A stretch of DNA of 64,000 nt, taken from Halospina sp040196175. GTDB lineage: Bacteria; Pseudomonadota; Gammaproteobacteria; Pseudomonadales; Oleiphilaceae. Of the stretch, positions 34,035 to 42,641 are shown piece by piece (position 1 is the first letter of the stretch; every line of letters starts with the position of its first letter). Made by a program: the position numbers and the translations under genes. The stretch covers positions 434,001 through 498,000 of the forward strand of contig NZ_JBEFNF010000001.1 of assembly GCF_040196175.1 (NCBI RefSeq), read 5' to 3'. The notes beneath the pieces are model-generated. The model made no database searches. It saw only the letters and a program-made list of their open reading frames with translations, and was not told the DNA's origin.

Positions 34035-36265
34035 TGGCCAGCGACGACACCCCAGTGTTCCAGCGTATGGCCGTGATCGGCCTGGGTTTGATCGGCGGTT
34101 CCCTGGCACAGGCTGCGAAGACCCGTGGGCTGGTTGCCACAGTGGTGGGCTGTGATGAGCGCTCTGGTCCCCTGGAAGAAGGGCGTCGTCTGGGCCTGAT
34201 CGATGAAAGTGAAACGGATGCGGCGTGTGCCGTAGCGAACGCGGATCTCGTGGTGCTGGCCGTACCGGTGCGGGCCAACCGTGCCGTGCTGGCGCAGATC
34301 CGCGGTGCCCTGCCGGAAGGCGCAGTGCTCACGGACGTGGGCAGCGTTAAGGGCGGGTTTGTGGCGGATGTGCGTGGTGTTTTCGGTGAATTGCCCGTAA
34401 CCGTTGTGCCCGGTCATCCGATCGCCGGTTCTGAAAGGAGCGGGGTCGGCGCCGCTGACGCGGACCTGTTCCGGGATCACAAGGTGATCCTGACGCCGGA
34501 ACCGGAAACCGACGCCGGCGCACTCAAGAAAATGTGCCAACTCTGGTCCGCCTGCGGTGCCGAAGTGCTGACCATGCCGGTGGCGCGACACGACGAGGTG
34601 CTTGCTGCTACCAGTCATCTGCCGCACCTGATCGCTTTTTCGCTGGTGGATACGCTGGCTGGCGAGGACGACAGCCAGGATATCTTTCGCTACGCTGCCG
34701 GCGGCTTCCGTGATTTTACCCGCATTGCCGCCAGTGACCCCGTGATGTGGCGCGATATTTTCCTGGCGAACCGTGAGGCAGTGCTGGAAGCACTGCAGCA
34801 TTTCCGCAGCGATCTTGACCAGCTTGGCGAGGCCATTGCCGCCGGTGATGGTCAGCGGTTGCAGCAGGTGTTCACCCGCGCCAAGGCGGCACGCGAGCAC
34901 TTTTCCCGAATCCTTTCCGGTGAGGCCTATCTCAACACCATGACCGATCAGACCGTGACCTACACCGCCCGGCCTGCTGGCGCCATCCAGGGCGATATCC
35001 GGGTGCCCGGGGACAAGTCCATGTCCCACCGCGCCGTCATGCTGGGGGCGCTTGCCGAGGGCGTAACCGATGTCTCCGGCTTTCTTGAGGGCGAAGACAG
35101 TCTCGCCACGCTTCAGGCCTTCCGTGATATGGGCGTGACCATCGAGGGACCGGACGCGGGGTTTGTGCGTATCCACGGTGTGGATCTGCACGGGCTGCAG
35201 CCGCCCCATGGATCACTCTATGTGGGTAATTCCGGAACCGCCATGCGCTTATTCGCCGGGCTTCTGGCAGGTCAGCGCTTTGATACCGAACTCACTGGCG
35301 ATGCCAGCCTGACGCGCCGGCCCATGGCGAGGGTGGCGGACCCGTTGCGGCTGATGGGAGCGCATATTGATACCGCCGAGGGCGGCAGGCCGCCGCTTCA
35401 CATCGCCGGCGACCAGCCGCTGAAGGGCATTGACTATGAGCTGCCCGTGGCCAGCGCCCAGGTGAAGTCCTGTCTGTTGCTGGCTGGTCTGTATGCCGAG
35501 GGTGAGACCACGGTGACGGAGCCGGCCCCGACGCGGGACCACACCGAGCGCATGCTCAAGGGGTTTGGTTACCCTGTAGCGCAGGAGGGAGCTGTGGCAC
35601 GGCTTAGTGGCGGTGGTCATCTGAGCGCCTGCACCATTGACGTACCCGCTGACATTTCCTCAGCCACCTTCTTCATTGTCGCTGCGGCGATCACGCCGGG
35701 GTCTGATCTTTGGCTGCGCCATGTCGGTGTTAATTCGACACGTATTGGCGTCCTCAACATCCTGAAGGCCATGGGCGCAGCGATTGAGTTGCATAATGAG
35801 CGCGAGGCCGGCGGTGAGCCCGTCGCGGATCTGCGCATCCGCTATGCGCCGTTGACAGGTATCCGCATTCCCGAGGACCAAGTGCCGCTGGCCATCGATG
35901 AGTTCCCTGCGATCTTCATCGCAGCTGCTAACGCTGAGGGCAGTACAGAGCTGGTGGGAGCGGCGGAGCTGAGGGTCAAGGAAAGTGATCGGATCCAGGT
36001 GATGGCGGATGGTCTCGATGCGTTGGGTATCGCCAGTGACGTCCGTGAGGACGGCATCCTGATCCAAGGTGGCGCTTACGGCGGCGGCAGAGTCGACAGC
36101 CACGGTGATCACCGCATCGCGATGGCATTCACGGTTGCAGCCCTGCGGGCAACCGGGCCCGTCAGCATTGATGACTGCGCGAACGTGGCCACCTCTTTCC
36201 CCGGTTTTGTGGCACTGGCCAACAAGGTCGGGTTGAACGTTGAATCTTCTGAGGAGACCCAATGA
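34034..36265 (+). CDS. Prephenate dehydrogenase / EPSP synthase fusion
   Basis: A fused TyrA-AroA protein of 743 residues. The first 290 or so are arogenate/prephenate dehydrogenase: the NAD-binding glycine loop VIGLGLIGGSLAQ, TDVGSVKG, and GHPIAGSERSGVGAA. After a short junction near residue 303 the EPSP synthase begins (RVPGDKSMSHRAVMLGALAEG), continues with GNSGTAMRLFAG and SLTRRPM, and ends with HGDHRIAMAF. It therefore covers both shikimate-path EPSP formation and the tyrosine branch. This fusion is known in Pseudomonas and relatives. ATG 34034 overlaps the hisC stop (TGATG). An internal ATG at 34940 lies exactly at the AroA boundary. Confidence 0.96.
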   Translation: MASDDTPVFQRMAVIGLGLIGGSLAQAAKTRGLVATVVGCDERSGPLEEGRRLGLIDESETDAACAVANADLVVLAVPVRANRAVLAQIRGALPEGAVLTDVGSVKGGFVADVRGVFGELPVTVVPGHPIAGSERSGVGAADADLFRDHKVILTPEPETDAGALKKMCQLWSACGAEVLTMPVARHDEVLAATSHLPHLIAFSLVDTLAGEDDSQDIFRYAAGGFRDFTRIAASDPVMWRDIFLANREAVLEALQHFRSDLDQLGEAIAAGDGQRLQQVFTRAKAAREHFSRILSGEAYLNTMTDQTVTYTARPAGAIQGDIRVPGDKSMSHRAVMLGALAEGVTDVSGFLEGEDSLATLQAFRDMGVTIEGPDAGFVRIHGVDLHGLQPPHGSLYVGNSGTAMRLFAGLLAGQRFDTELTGDASLTRRPMARVADPLRLMGAHIDTAEGGRPPLHIAGDQPLKGIDYELPVASAQVKSCLLLAGLYAEGETTVTEPAPTRDHTERMLKGFGYPVAQEGAVARLSGGGHLSACTIDVPADISSATFFIVAAAITPGSDLWLRHVGVNSTRIGVLNILKAMGAAIELHNEREAGGEPVADLRIRYAPLTGIRIPEDQVPLAIDEFPAIFIAAANAEGSTELVGAAELRVKESDRIQVMADGLDALGIASDVREDGILIQGGAYGGGRVDSHGDHRIAMAFTVAALRATGPVSIDDCANVATSFPGFVALANKVGLNVESSEETQ

Positions 36266-36945
36266 CGGCATCCGAACAGGCACCGGTGCTCACCGTGGAT
36301 GGCCCCGGTGGGGCCGGCAAGGGCACGATATCGCAGCTTCTGGCGCGGAAGCTGGGGTGGCATCTGCTCGACAGCGGCGCACTCTATCGACTCACGGCTC
36401 TGGCGGCCATGAAACAGGCTGTGGCGTTTGATGATGAGACAGCGCTGGCTGGGGTTGCAGGGGCTCTGGATGTGCGGTTCGAGCCGAGCCCGGGCGATGA
36501 GCCGGCCCGGGTTTTTCTGAACGGTGCAGACGCCACTACTGCCATCCGGACCGAAGAATGTGGCGATCGTGCTTCCCGCGTGGCGGCTCTCCCCTCGGTC
36601 CGCCAGGCGTTGCTCCAGCGCCAGCGGGACTTCTGCCAGCCACCCGGTCTGGTGGCCGACGGCCGCGATATGGGGACGGTGGTTTTCCCGGATGCAAGCC
36701 ATAAGGTATTCCTGACCGCCTCGGCCGAGGAGCGGGCCCGGCGGCGCCACGAGCAGTTGCTGGCGCAGGGGGAGGATGTTAAGCTTGCCGACCTTATAGA
36801 AGAGATTCAGGTTCGGGATGAGCGGGACGTAAACCGTTCAACCGCGCCGCTGAAACCGGCGGATGATGCGCGGGTTGTCGATACAACCGGATTGTCGATT
36901 GACGAGGTGCTGGATCAGGTCCTGGCAGTAACGGGCCACACCTGA
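36262..36945 (+). CDS. cmk: Cytidylate kinase
   Basis: Phosphorylates CMP and dCMP. The P-loop VDGPGGAGKGTISQLLA is at residues 12-28. The NMP-binding segment follows, with LDSGALYRLTA, and then the DGRDMGTVVFPDA block and the LID with RARRRHEQL. The 227-residue length is typical. It overlaps the tyrA-aroA stop by four bases (ATGA), so it ends the coupled gyrA-to-cmk series. The next gene, rpsA, has a separate leader. Confidence 0.97.
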   Translation: MTASEQAPVLTVDGPGGAGKGTISQLLARKLGWHLLDSGALYRLTALAAMKQAVAFDDETALAGVAGALDVRFEPSPGDEPARVFLNGADATTAIRTEECGDRASRVAALPSVRQALLQRQRDFCQPPGLVADGRDMGTVVFPDASHKVFLTASAEERARRRHEQLLAQGEDVKLADLIEEIQVRDERDVNRSTAPLKPADDARVVDTTGLSIDEVLDQVLAVTGHT

Positions 36946-37078
36946 TAGCGCCTTGTTGTTATTGAGAGAGTGCCGGCGGGCCGTTGGGAGACCAGCATGG
37001 CGGCGCGAAGGCTTATGATGAACGGACCCGGGAGGGCTGGCTCGCGGGGAGCTTGGTATTGATCACATAGGACACACA

Positions 37079-38764
37079 ATGAGCGAAAGCTTTGCGGAAC
37101 TTTTTGAAGAGAGCCTGAAAGACATCGATATGCAACCAGGGTCGATTGTCAAGGCCTCGGTTGTGGACGTTGACAGTGACTGGGTGACGGTCAACGCCGG
37201 TCTGAAGTCTGAGGGTATCATTCCGGTATCCCAGTTCTACAGCGAGAATGGGGAGCTGGAGGTCGCGCCGGGCGACGAGGTTGATGTGGCGCTGGATGCC
37301 GTGGAAGACGGTTTCGGGGCAACCCGCCTGTCGCGTGAGAAAGCTAAGCGCGCTGAAGCCTGGAAAGTGCTTGAAAAAGCCTTCGAGGCGGAAGAAGCGG
37401 TCAAGGGTGTGATCAATGGCAAGGTTAAGGGCGGCTTCACTGTCGACCTCAAGGGCATCCGGGCCTTCCTTCCGGGTTCTCTGGTTGACGTTCGCCCGGT
37501 GCGCGATACCACGCACCTCGAGAACAAAGAGCTCGACTTCAAGGTCATCAAGCTTGATGCCAAGCGCAATAACGTTGTGGTCTCCCGTCGTGCCGTTCTG
37601 GAAGCTGAGAACAGCGCCGAGCGTGAGCAGCTGCTCGAAACGCTCACTGAAGGCATGGAAATCAAAGGTATCGTCAAAAACCTTACCGATTATGGCGCCT
37701 TCGTGGATCTGGGCGGTGTTGACGGCCTTCTGCACATCACAGACATGGCCTGGAAGCGTATCAAGCATCCGAGCGAAATCGTGAACGTTGGCGACGAGAT
37801 CAACGTCAAGGTTCTCAAGTTCGATCGTGAACGCAACCGTGTCTCTCTCGGTCTGAAGCAGTTGGGCGAGGATCCGTGGATCAACATCAAGGGACGCTAT
37901 CCGGAAAGCATGCGCGTCCCGGCGAAGGTCACCAACCTCACCGATTACGGCTGCTTCGCCGAGCTGGAAGAAGGTGTCGAGGGTCTTGTACACGTCTCCG
38001 AGATGGACTGGACCAACAAGAACATCCATCCCTCCAAGGTTGTGGATGTGGGTGATGAGATTGAGGTGATGATCCTCGACATTGACGAGGAGCGCCGCCG
38101 TATTTCGCTGGGTATCAAGCAGTGCCAGCAAAATCCCTGGGAAGAGTTCTCGCAGAACTACAACAAGGGCGACCGGATTTCCGGTAAGATCAAGTCCATC
38201 ACGGACTTCGGTATCTTTATCGGCCTTGAGGGCGGTATCGATGGTCTGGTGCACCTGTCCGACATCAGTTGGAACGAAACCGGTGAGGAAGCGGTCCGCA
38301 AATATAAGAAGGGCGACGAGGTTGATACCGTCATCCTGTCTGTGGATCCGGAGCGTGAGCGTATCTCCCTGGGCATTAAGCAGCTCGAGAGCGATCCCTT
38401 CGCTGAATTCACCCAGGTCAACGATCGTGGCAGCATCGTCACTGGCACTGTAAGCAGTGTTGATGCCAAGGGGGCGACCGTAACGTTGAGTGAAGAAGTG
38501 GAAGCTACTCTGAAGGCTTCCGAAGTCAGCCGGGACAAGGTTGAGGATGCACGCAACGTTCTTCAGGAAGGCGACGAGGTGGAAGCCAAGATCATCAGCG
38601 TTGACCGCAAGAATCGCGTGATCAATCTGTCGATCAAGTCCAAGGATGTTGAGGACGATAAGGAAGCTATGCGTGATGTGCGCGAGAAAGCTGAGAGTAC
38701 CAGCAGCGCCACCACCATTGGTGACCTGATCAAGGAGCAGATGCAGCAGAACGACAACAGCTGA
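37079..38764 (+). CDS. rpsA: 30S ribosomal protein S1
   Basis: RNA-binding ribosomal protein that recruits mRNAs to the 30S subunit. The 561-residue chain contains six S1/OB repeats: the first two bind the ribosome, the later ones carry the repeated GxFVxLxxxxGLxH pattern (e.g. TDYGAFVDLGGVDGLLHITDM, TDFGIFIGLEGGIDGLVHLSD). The C-terminus is EQMQQNDNS. The start has only a weak ribosome site, as is usual for rpsA, whose translation is self-controlled. A 133-base leader separates it from cmk, and a strong terminator follows. Confidence 0.98.
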   Translation: MSESFAELFEESLKDIDMQPGSIVKASVVDVDSDWVTVNAGLKSEGIIPVSQFYSENGELEVAPGDEVDVALDAVEDGFGATRLSREKAKRAEAWKVLEKAFEAEEAVKGVINGKVKGGFTVDLKGIRAFLPGSLVDVRPVRDTTHLENKELDFKVIKLDAKRNNVVVSRRAVLEAENSAEREQLLETLTEGMEIKGIVKNLTDYGAFVDLGGVDGLLHITDMAWKRIKHPSEIVNVGDEINVKVLKFDRERNRVSLGLKQLGEDPWINIKGRYPESMRVPAKVTNLTDYGCFAELEEGVEGLVHVSEMDWTNKNIHPSKVVDVGDEIEVMILDIDEERRRISLGIKQCQQNPWEEFSQNYNKGDRISGKIKSITDFGIFIGLEGGIDGLVHLSDISWNETGEEAVRKYKKGDEVDTVILSVDPERERISLGIKQLESDPFAEFTQVNDRGSIVTGTVSSVDAKGATVTLSEEVEATLKASEVSRDKVEDARNVLQEGDEVEAKIISVDRKNRVINLSIKSKDVEDDKEAMRDVREKAESTSSATTIGDLIKEQMQQNDNS

Positions 38765-38785
38765 GGCTTTGGCGGCTGTTAATTA

Positions 38786-38820
38786 TCAAAAAAAACGGGC
38801 TGTAAAGGCCCGTTTTTTTT
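38786..38820 (+). terminator. Rho-independent terminator after rpsA
   Basis: Stem ACGGGC/GCCCGT (38795-38800 with 38808-38813), flanked by an A-run and an eight-base T-run. It is strong and could act in both directions. Confidence 0.95.
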
Positions 38821-38882
38821 GTCTTTTTCATCAGGTTCGCTAAACTTAGGGCGTTTCTGAACCTGTGAGGAAGGACAGGACC

Positions 38883-39179
38883 ATGACGAAATCCGAACTG
38901 GTAGAAGTGATCGCCTCGAAACAGTCCCAGCTGTCCGGCAAGGATGTGGAGCTGGCGGTCAAAACGATGATTGATCACATGTCGCAGGCGCTGGCCGAAG
39001 GGGAGCGGATCGAAATCCGCGGCTTCGGGAGCTTCTCTCTGCATTACCGGGCGCCGCGTGTAGGTCGAAATCCCAAGACCGGCGAATCCGTGAACCTGCC
39101 TGAAAAGTACGTTCCCCACTTCAAGCCGGGCAAGGATCTGCGCGAGAAGGTCAATGACAGCATGAAGGCCGGGTACTGA
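38883..39179 (+). CDS. ihfB: Integration host factor subunit beta
   Basis: A 98-residue DNA-bending protein that pairs with IhfA. It begins MTKSELVEVIASKQSQLSGKDVE and has the HU/IHF signature (IEIRGFGSFSLHYRAPRVGRNPKTG) with the DNA-intercalating arm. I chose ATG 38883 because AGGAAGGACAGG precedes it and the family starts here. It sits between the rpsA terminator and lapA, as in pseudomonads. Confidence 0.98.
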   Translation: MTKSELVEVIASKQSQLSGKDVELAVKTMIDHMSQALAEGERIEIRGFGSFSLHYRAPRVGRNPKTGESVNLPEKYVPHFKPGKDLREKVNDSMKAGY

Positions 39180-39197
39180 TCCCGTAGGGAGGGCCTG

Positions 39198-39503
39198 ATG
39201 GCCAGGATACGTCGCATTGTTCTTATTCTGCTGGCACTTGTTCTGGGATTGGCGGCAATGCTGTTCAGCTTCGGTAACCGGCAAGAGGTGGTGCTGGATC
39301 TGCTTCTGGTTCAGACGCCTCCCGTCAGTGTCGCGCTGGTGCTGGTTCTGACGCTCATCGCGGGCGTGATTCTGGGCGCTGGAGCAATGCTGGGGCCACT
39401 GTTGCGGGCGCGCGCCGGCCGCCGTCGGGCGGAGCGCCAGTTCCGCAAGTCTGAAAAGCAGTCTCGTGGACTGCAGCGGAATCCGGCCAAGAGTATGGAA
39501 TGA
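39198..39503 (+). CDS. lapA: LPS assembly protein LapA (DUF1049)
   Basis: A 101-residue inner-membrane protein with two transmembrane helices (residues 8-25 and 40-68) and a basic cytoplasmic tail. The segment FSFGNRQEVVLDLLL between the helices is typical of LapA. In E. coli LapA acts with LapB in controlling LpxC turnover and LPS balance. It starts 18 bases after ihfB and overlaps lapB by four bases (ATGA). Confidence 0.9.
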   Translation: MARIRRIVLILLALVLGLAAMLFSFGNRQEVVLDLLLVQTPPVSVALVLVLTLIAGVILGAGAMLGPLLRARAGRRRAERQFRKSEKQSRGLQRNPAKSME

Positions 39504-40669
39504 ACACCATCCTGCAGTGGCTGTTGCTGGCGGTGGCGGTCGGCATCGGCTGGGGGTTGGGGCGCTGGCGGCTTTACCGCCAGTCCTCACCGGCTCCCAT
39601 TGATGACGAGGACCGGCTCCGGGAACGCCTCCAGTTTCTGTTCACCAACTATTCCGATGAGGCTATTGAATCCTTTCTGGATTCGCTTGAGGTTAATCGC
39701 GAAACGGTCAACCTGCATCTTTCGATTGGGGCCCATTTCCGTGATAAGGGAGAAGTGGCGCGGGCAACGCTGATCCATCAGAACCTGCTGGCGCGACCGG
39801 AGCTACCCAGCCGTTACTCATCACAGGTTACCTATGAGTTGGCTCTCGACTATCTTGCGGCAGGTCTTCTTGATCGGGCGGAAGCACTGCTGCAGGAGCT
39901 TTTGGGGACCCGTGCCTATGGTTCCCGTGCAGCGGAACAGCTGGTACTGGTCTATCAGCGCGAACGGGATTGGGAAAAAGCCGTGGAAGTGGCCCGGACC
40001 CTGGTAGGGATCAACGATACGCCGGAGATCCGCAAGCAGCTTGCTCATCTTCTGTGTGAGCAGGCCTCGGATCAGGGCGCTGCAAGTATGACGCCGGATC
40101 CTCGGGAACTGCTGCAGCAAGCCCTTTTCCATGATCCCAGCTGTGTCCGCGCCAGCCTGCTGCTTGCGGATCTGGCGCGCGAACGTGGCAGCTGGCGTGA
40201 GGCTCAGCAACTGCTTCTGAAAGTCTTTGATCAGAACGCCGCTTTTGGCCCGGAAGCGGTCCGGCGGCTGGTGCGTCTGGCTCACGAGTTTGGCATCGAG
40301 CGTAAGCTCCTGCGGCGCCTGTACCGGATTTACCGTGACCATCCATCGACGACATTGCTGTTGTGCCTGGCGGAAGAGGAGGAGCGCTTCAATTCACGGG
40401 AGAGGGCGCTCCGCCTGCTTCATGATGAATTGCAGCAGCGCCCGAGTCTGCGAGCACTATTGCACCTTCTTCAGATGGAAGAGGGGCAGGACCCCGCGAA
40501 CGGATCCACACGTCATCTGGTGCGCCAGGTCGGGCAACGGTTGCTGGAGAACCGGCCCGCCTACCAGTGCACGCGCTGTGGTTTTAGAGGGCAACAGCTG
40601 CATTGGCTTTGTCCAAGCTGTAAGAACTGGGAAACTGTTGAGCCCTATCAGGGGGTTGAGGGTGAGTAG
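39500..40669 (+). CDS. lapB: LPS assembly protein LapB (YciM)
   Basis: A 389-residue protein with one N-terminal membrane helix (LLLAVAVGIGWGLGRWRL), a long TPR array in the cytoplasm (roughly residues 35-345) and a C-terminal rubredoxin-like metal knuckle with CTRCGF and CPSCKNW. In E. coli it guides FtsH to degrade LpxC and so sets the LPS level. With lptF/lptG elsewhere in this window, it is part of LPS biogenesis. It is coupled to lapA by overlap; pyrF follows after 15 bases. Confidence 0.95.
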   Translation: MNTILQWLLLAVAVGIGWGLGRWRLYRQSSPAPIDDEDRLRERLQFLFTNYSDEAIESFLDSLEVNRETVNLHLSIGAHFRDKGEVARATLIHQNLLARPELPSRYSSQVTYELALDYLAAGLLDRAEALLQELLGTRAYGSRAAEQLVLVYQRERDWEKAVEVARTLVGINDTPEIRKQLAHLLCEQASDQGAASMTPDPRELLQQALFHDPSCVRASLLLADLARERGSWREAQQLLLKVFDQNAAFGPEAVRRLVRLAHEFGIERKLLRRLYRIYRDHPSTTLLLCLAEEEERFNSRERALRLLHDELQQRPSLRALLHLLQMEEGQDPANGSTRHLVRQVGQRLLENRPAYQCTRCGFRGQQLHWLCPSCKNWETVEPYQGVEGE

Positions 40670-40684
40670 TCGCGGGAGTTATTG

Positions 40685-41389
40685 ATGGCATCAATTGTTG
40701 TTGCTCTGGATTTTGCAGACCGGCTGGAAGCGCTCCAGCTTGTGGATCAGTTGGACCCGGGCCGGTGCCGTCTCAAGGTGGGCAAGGAGATGTTTACCCG
40801 CTTCGGCCCGGGGTTCGTGCAGGCGTTACAAGGTCGCGGATTTGAGGTCTTTCTTGATCTGAAATTCCACGATATTCCCAATACCGCAGCGGCTGCCGTG
40901 GCGTCGGCGGCGGAGTTGGGGGTCTGGATGGTGAATGTCCATGCATCCGGTGGCCGCCGGATGATGGAGGCCTGTGTGCGGGAGTTGGCGAAGTTTGGCG
41001 AGGAGCGGCCGCTGTTGATCGGAGTGACAGTACTGACCAGTCTCACTGATTCAGAACTGCAGGAGATCGGCTGGGAGGGTGGTGCCGGTGCTACGGTGAA
41101 CCGGCTATCCCGCGTGGCATGTGAGTCCGGCCTGGATGGGATTGTGTGCTCGGCTGCCGAGGCGTCGTCGCTGCGTGAGTCCCTGGGGCCGGAGCTGCGG
41201 CTCGTGACGCCGGGTATCCGGCCAGCTTCTGCCGCCCGGGGGGACCAGCAGCGTGTGATGACGCCAGCGAAGGCGATTGCTGCCGGCAGTGATGATCTGG
41301 TGATTGGTCGCCCGATCACGCGGGCGGCGGATCCCATGGCGGCGCTGGCAGCTATTGAGCAGGAGCTGGTGGCGGCCAGGGGCGACTAA
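40685..41389 (+). CDS. pyrF: Orotidine-5'-phosphate decarboxylase
   Basis: Final enzyme of UMP synthesis. It has the TIM-barrel start IVVALDFADRLEALQL, the catalytic K-D network in FLDLKFHDIPNTA (near residues 57-69) and the phosphate loop VIGRPITRAADP at the end. It has 234 residues, a usual size. ATG 40685 is preferred to the preceding in-frame TTG. Its end overlaps the convergent SUI1 gene by four bases. Confidence 0.97.
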   Translation: MASIVVALDFADRLEALQLVDQLDPGRCRLKVGKEMFTRFGPGFVQALQGRGFEVFLDLKFHDIPNTAAAAVASAAELGVWMVNVHASGGRRMMEACVRELAKFGEERPLLIGVTVLTSLTDSELQEIGWEGGAGATVNRLSRVACESGLDGIVCSAAEASSLRESLGPELRLVTPGIRPASAARGDQQRVMTPAKAIAAGSDDLVIGRPITRAADPMAALAAIEQELVAARGD

Positions 41390-41748
41390 CCGCCGGCTTT
41401 TTTCGCTTTCCAGCCTTTTTTCTCAAGCTCGTTGAGCAGGGTATCCCGGTGGTCGCCCTGGATCTCGATCACGCCGTCACGGACGGTGCCGCCGGTGCCG
41501 CATTTAGCCTTGAGGGTTTTGGCGAACGCCTTAAGGTCTTTCTCTGGCAGGTCGAGACCTGTGACTAGAGTGACGCCCTTGCCTTTGCGGCCTTTGGTCT
41601 CGCGCTGGATGCGGACGGTGCCATCGCTGGAGGTTGAGCGGGTTTCGTTGCTGCACTGGCACTGGTCGAGGGGGTGGCGGCATTCGGGGCAGGTTTTGCC
41701 GCCTGCTTCGGTGGAGTAGACGAGGCCGCCATCTTTGTTCCTGCTCAT
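41386..41748 (-). CDS. yciH: SUI1/eIF1-like translation factor (YciH family)
   Basis: A 120-residue homologue of eIF1. The SUI1 domain occupies the C-terminal 80 residues (VRIQRETKGRKGKGVTLVTGL, then KAKCGTGGTVRDGVIEIQGDHRD). The N-terminus has four cysteines in CPECRHPLDQCQC, which may bind zinc. E. coli YciH influences initiation fidelity under stress. yciH next to pyrF is a conserved arrangement, which supports the symbol. Confidence 0.93.
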   Translation of the reverse strand: MSRNKDGGLVYSTEAGGKTCPECRHPLDQCQCSNETRSTSSDGTVRIQRETKGRKGKGVTLVTGLDLPEKDLKAFAKTLKAKCGTGGTVRDGVIEIQGDHRDTLLNELEKKGWKAKKAGG

Positions 41749-41783
41749 TGCTTGTGGTCCTCCAGCCTGTTGAGTCGTTGCAG

Positions 41784-41897
41784 GGGGCAGGATGAGGCAG
41801 TACTAATCGGGAAACGCTGTAAATACATCCCTGTACGCTGCTCTTCCGCCATCCATGGCTCCAGAGCTTCCCGCTTAGCACTGCCTCATCCTGCCCC
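41784..41897. repeat. 114-bp palindromic hairpin element
   Basis: An 18-base perfect inverted repeat closes the element (41784-41801 and 41880-41897, GGGGCAGGATGAGGCAGT and its complement). After a few mismatches the pairing continues inward through CGGGAA (41808-41813) with TTCCCG (41869-41874), for an imperfect stem of about 30 pairs. The loop reads as short repeats (AAATACATCCCTGTACGC, CCGCCATCCATGGC). It lies between yciH and the deoxyribosyltransferase gene. It resembles a MITE or dispersed intergenic repeat; no other copy is seen in this window. Confidence 0.7.
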
Positions 41898-41923
41898 GGA
41901 TAGCTTGAGGGTGGTTCCTGCCG

Positions 41924-42475
41924 TTAGAAGTGCTTTGACAGTACTTCAGCGGCTTTTCGGAACAGGTCCTCATCGAATGATTCCTCGGGGGTGAAGCCCT
42001 CGCTCCGCCATTCCAGTGATCCTGAAACAAACACCCCGCCACTGGCCTCAATGCCACAGTCCAGCATCAGGTTATCGCACAGACCGAATCCTTCAACCAG
42101 GCTGCCATTGGCGTCGGTATCAGCGCCGCAAGAGACGCGCTGGTTGTAAGGGGTGGTGCAGGTGGTGTAGGCGGCAACAAGCTTGTTCTGGGCGATCATA
42201 TAGCCCACTTCGAAAATGGTCCCGGCGTCGGCGCTGGGGCCGCGAAAGGGCGTAAGGTTGGCGATAAGGCCGTCGGCTTGGTTCATGAGGTTCCGGTTGG
42301 CATCATAAATGAGCTGGGCCGGGCTGCTGGCAGTGTCGAGGTCCAGGTCATTGTCGCAGGGAGAAAGGGCCTCAAGGCCGTGTTCAGCGAGGATGGCCTT
42401 TTTGGTGGCTTCGATGGGGTTGCGGATGGTGTCCGGGAAGAAGACGTCCGGTCCAGCGAGGTAGATGCTTGCCAT
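41924..42475 (-). CDS. Nucleoside 2-deoxyribosyltransferase family protein
   Basis: A 183-residue protein of the nucleoside 2-deoxyribosyltransferase-like fold. It begins MASIYLAGPDVFFPD, typical of the family, and has the catalytic block SADAGTIFEVGYMIAQNK (near residues 87-104) with the expected glutamate. Such enzymes exchange bases on deoxyribonucleosides or hydrolyse deoxynucleotides; the exact substrate cannot be told. ATG 42475 was chosen because the frame upstream runs through the terminator and tRNA-Asn. It may be read from the tRNA side only past a strong terminator, so it likely has its own promoter. Confidence 0.87.
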   Translation of the reverse strand: MASIYLAGPDVFFPDTIRNPIEATKKAILAEHGLEALSPCDNDLDLDTASSPAQLIYDANRNLMNQADGLIANLTPFRGPSADAGTIFEVGYMIAQNKLVAAYTTCTTPYNQRVSCGADTDANGSLVEGFGLCDNLMLDCGIEASGGVFVSGSLEWRSEGFTPEESFDEDLFRKAAEVLSKHF

Positions 42476-42492
42476 TGGGGCCCCTGAAACAG

Positions 42493-42520
42493 AAAAAGCC
42501 GCTCCGTGGAGCGGCTTTTT
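42493..42520 (-). terminator. Terminator after tRNA-Asn copy 1
   Basis: A GCCGCTCC/GGAGCGGC stem with a tiny loop and A/T-runs on both sides lies nine bases after the tRNA 3' end on the minus strand. It works in either orientation. Confidence 0.9.
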
Positions 42521-42528
42521 GCGATGTT

Positions 42529-42604
42529 TGGCTCCCCGAGCTGGGCTCGAACCAGCGACAACCTGATTAACAGTCAGGTGCTCTACCAACTGAGCTATCG
42601 GGGA
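42529..42604 (-). tRNA. tRNA-Asn (GUU), copy 1
   Basis: A 76-base cloverleaf with encoded CCA. The acceptor TCCCCGA pairs with TCGGGGA, and the anticodon GTT lies at 42571-42569 in the loop CTGTTAA. It starts 37 bases after the aminotransferase stop on the same strand and is followed by a terminator, so the two may be co-transcribed. Confidence 0.98.
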
Positions 42605-42641
42605 TAAGCGCTGCGTATATTAGGGGCGCTTGGCCCCTTCG

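Noticed and set aside
37013..38254. 413-codon minus-strand frame opposite rpsA
   Set aside because: The six S1 repeats on the plus strand are clear; this frame is a shadow.
42476..42589. N-terminal extension MVEHLTVNQVVAGSSPARGA of the deoxyribosyltransferase frame (also seen at 53935-54201)
   Set aside because: The codons are read from the tRNA-Asn genes and, at copy 1, through a terminator; they are not protein-coding.
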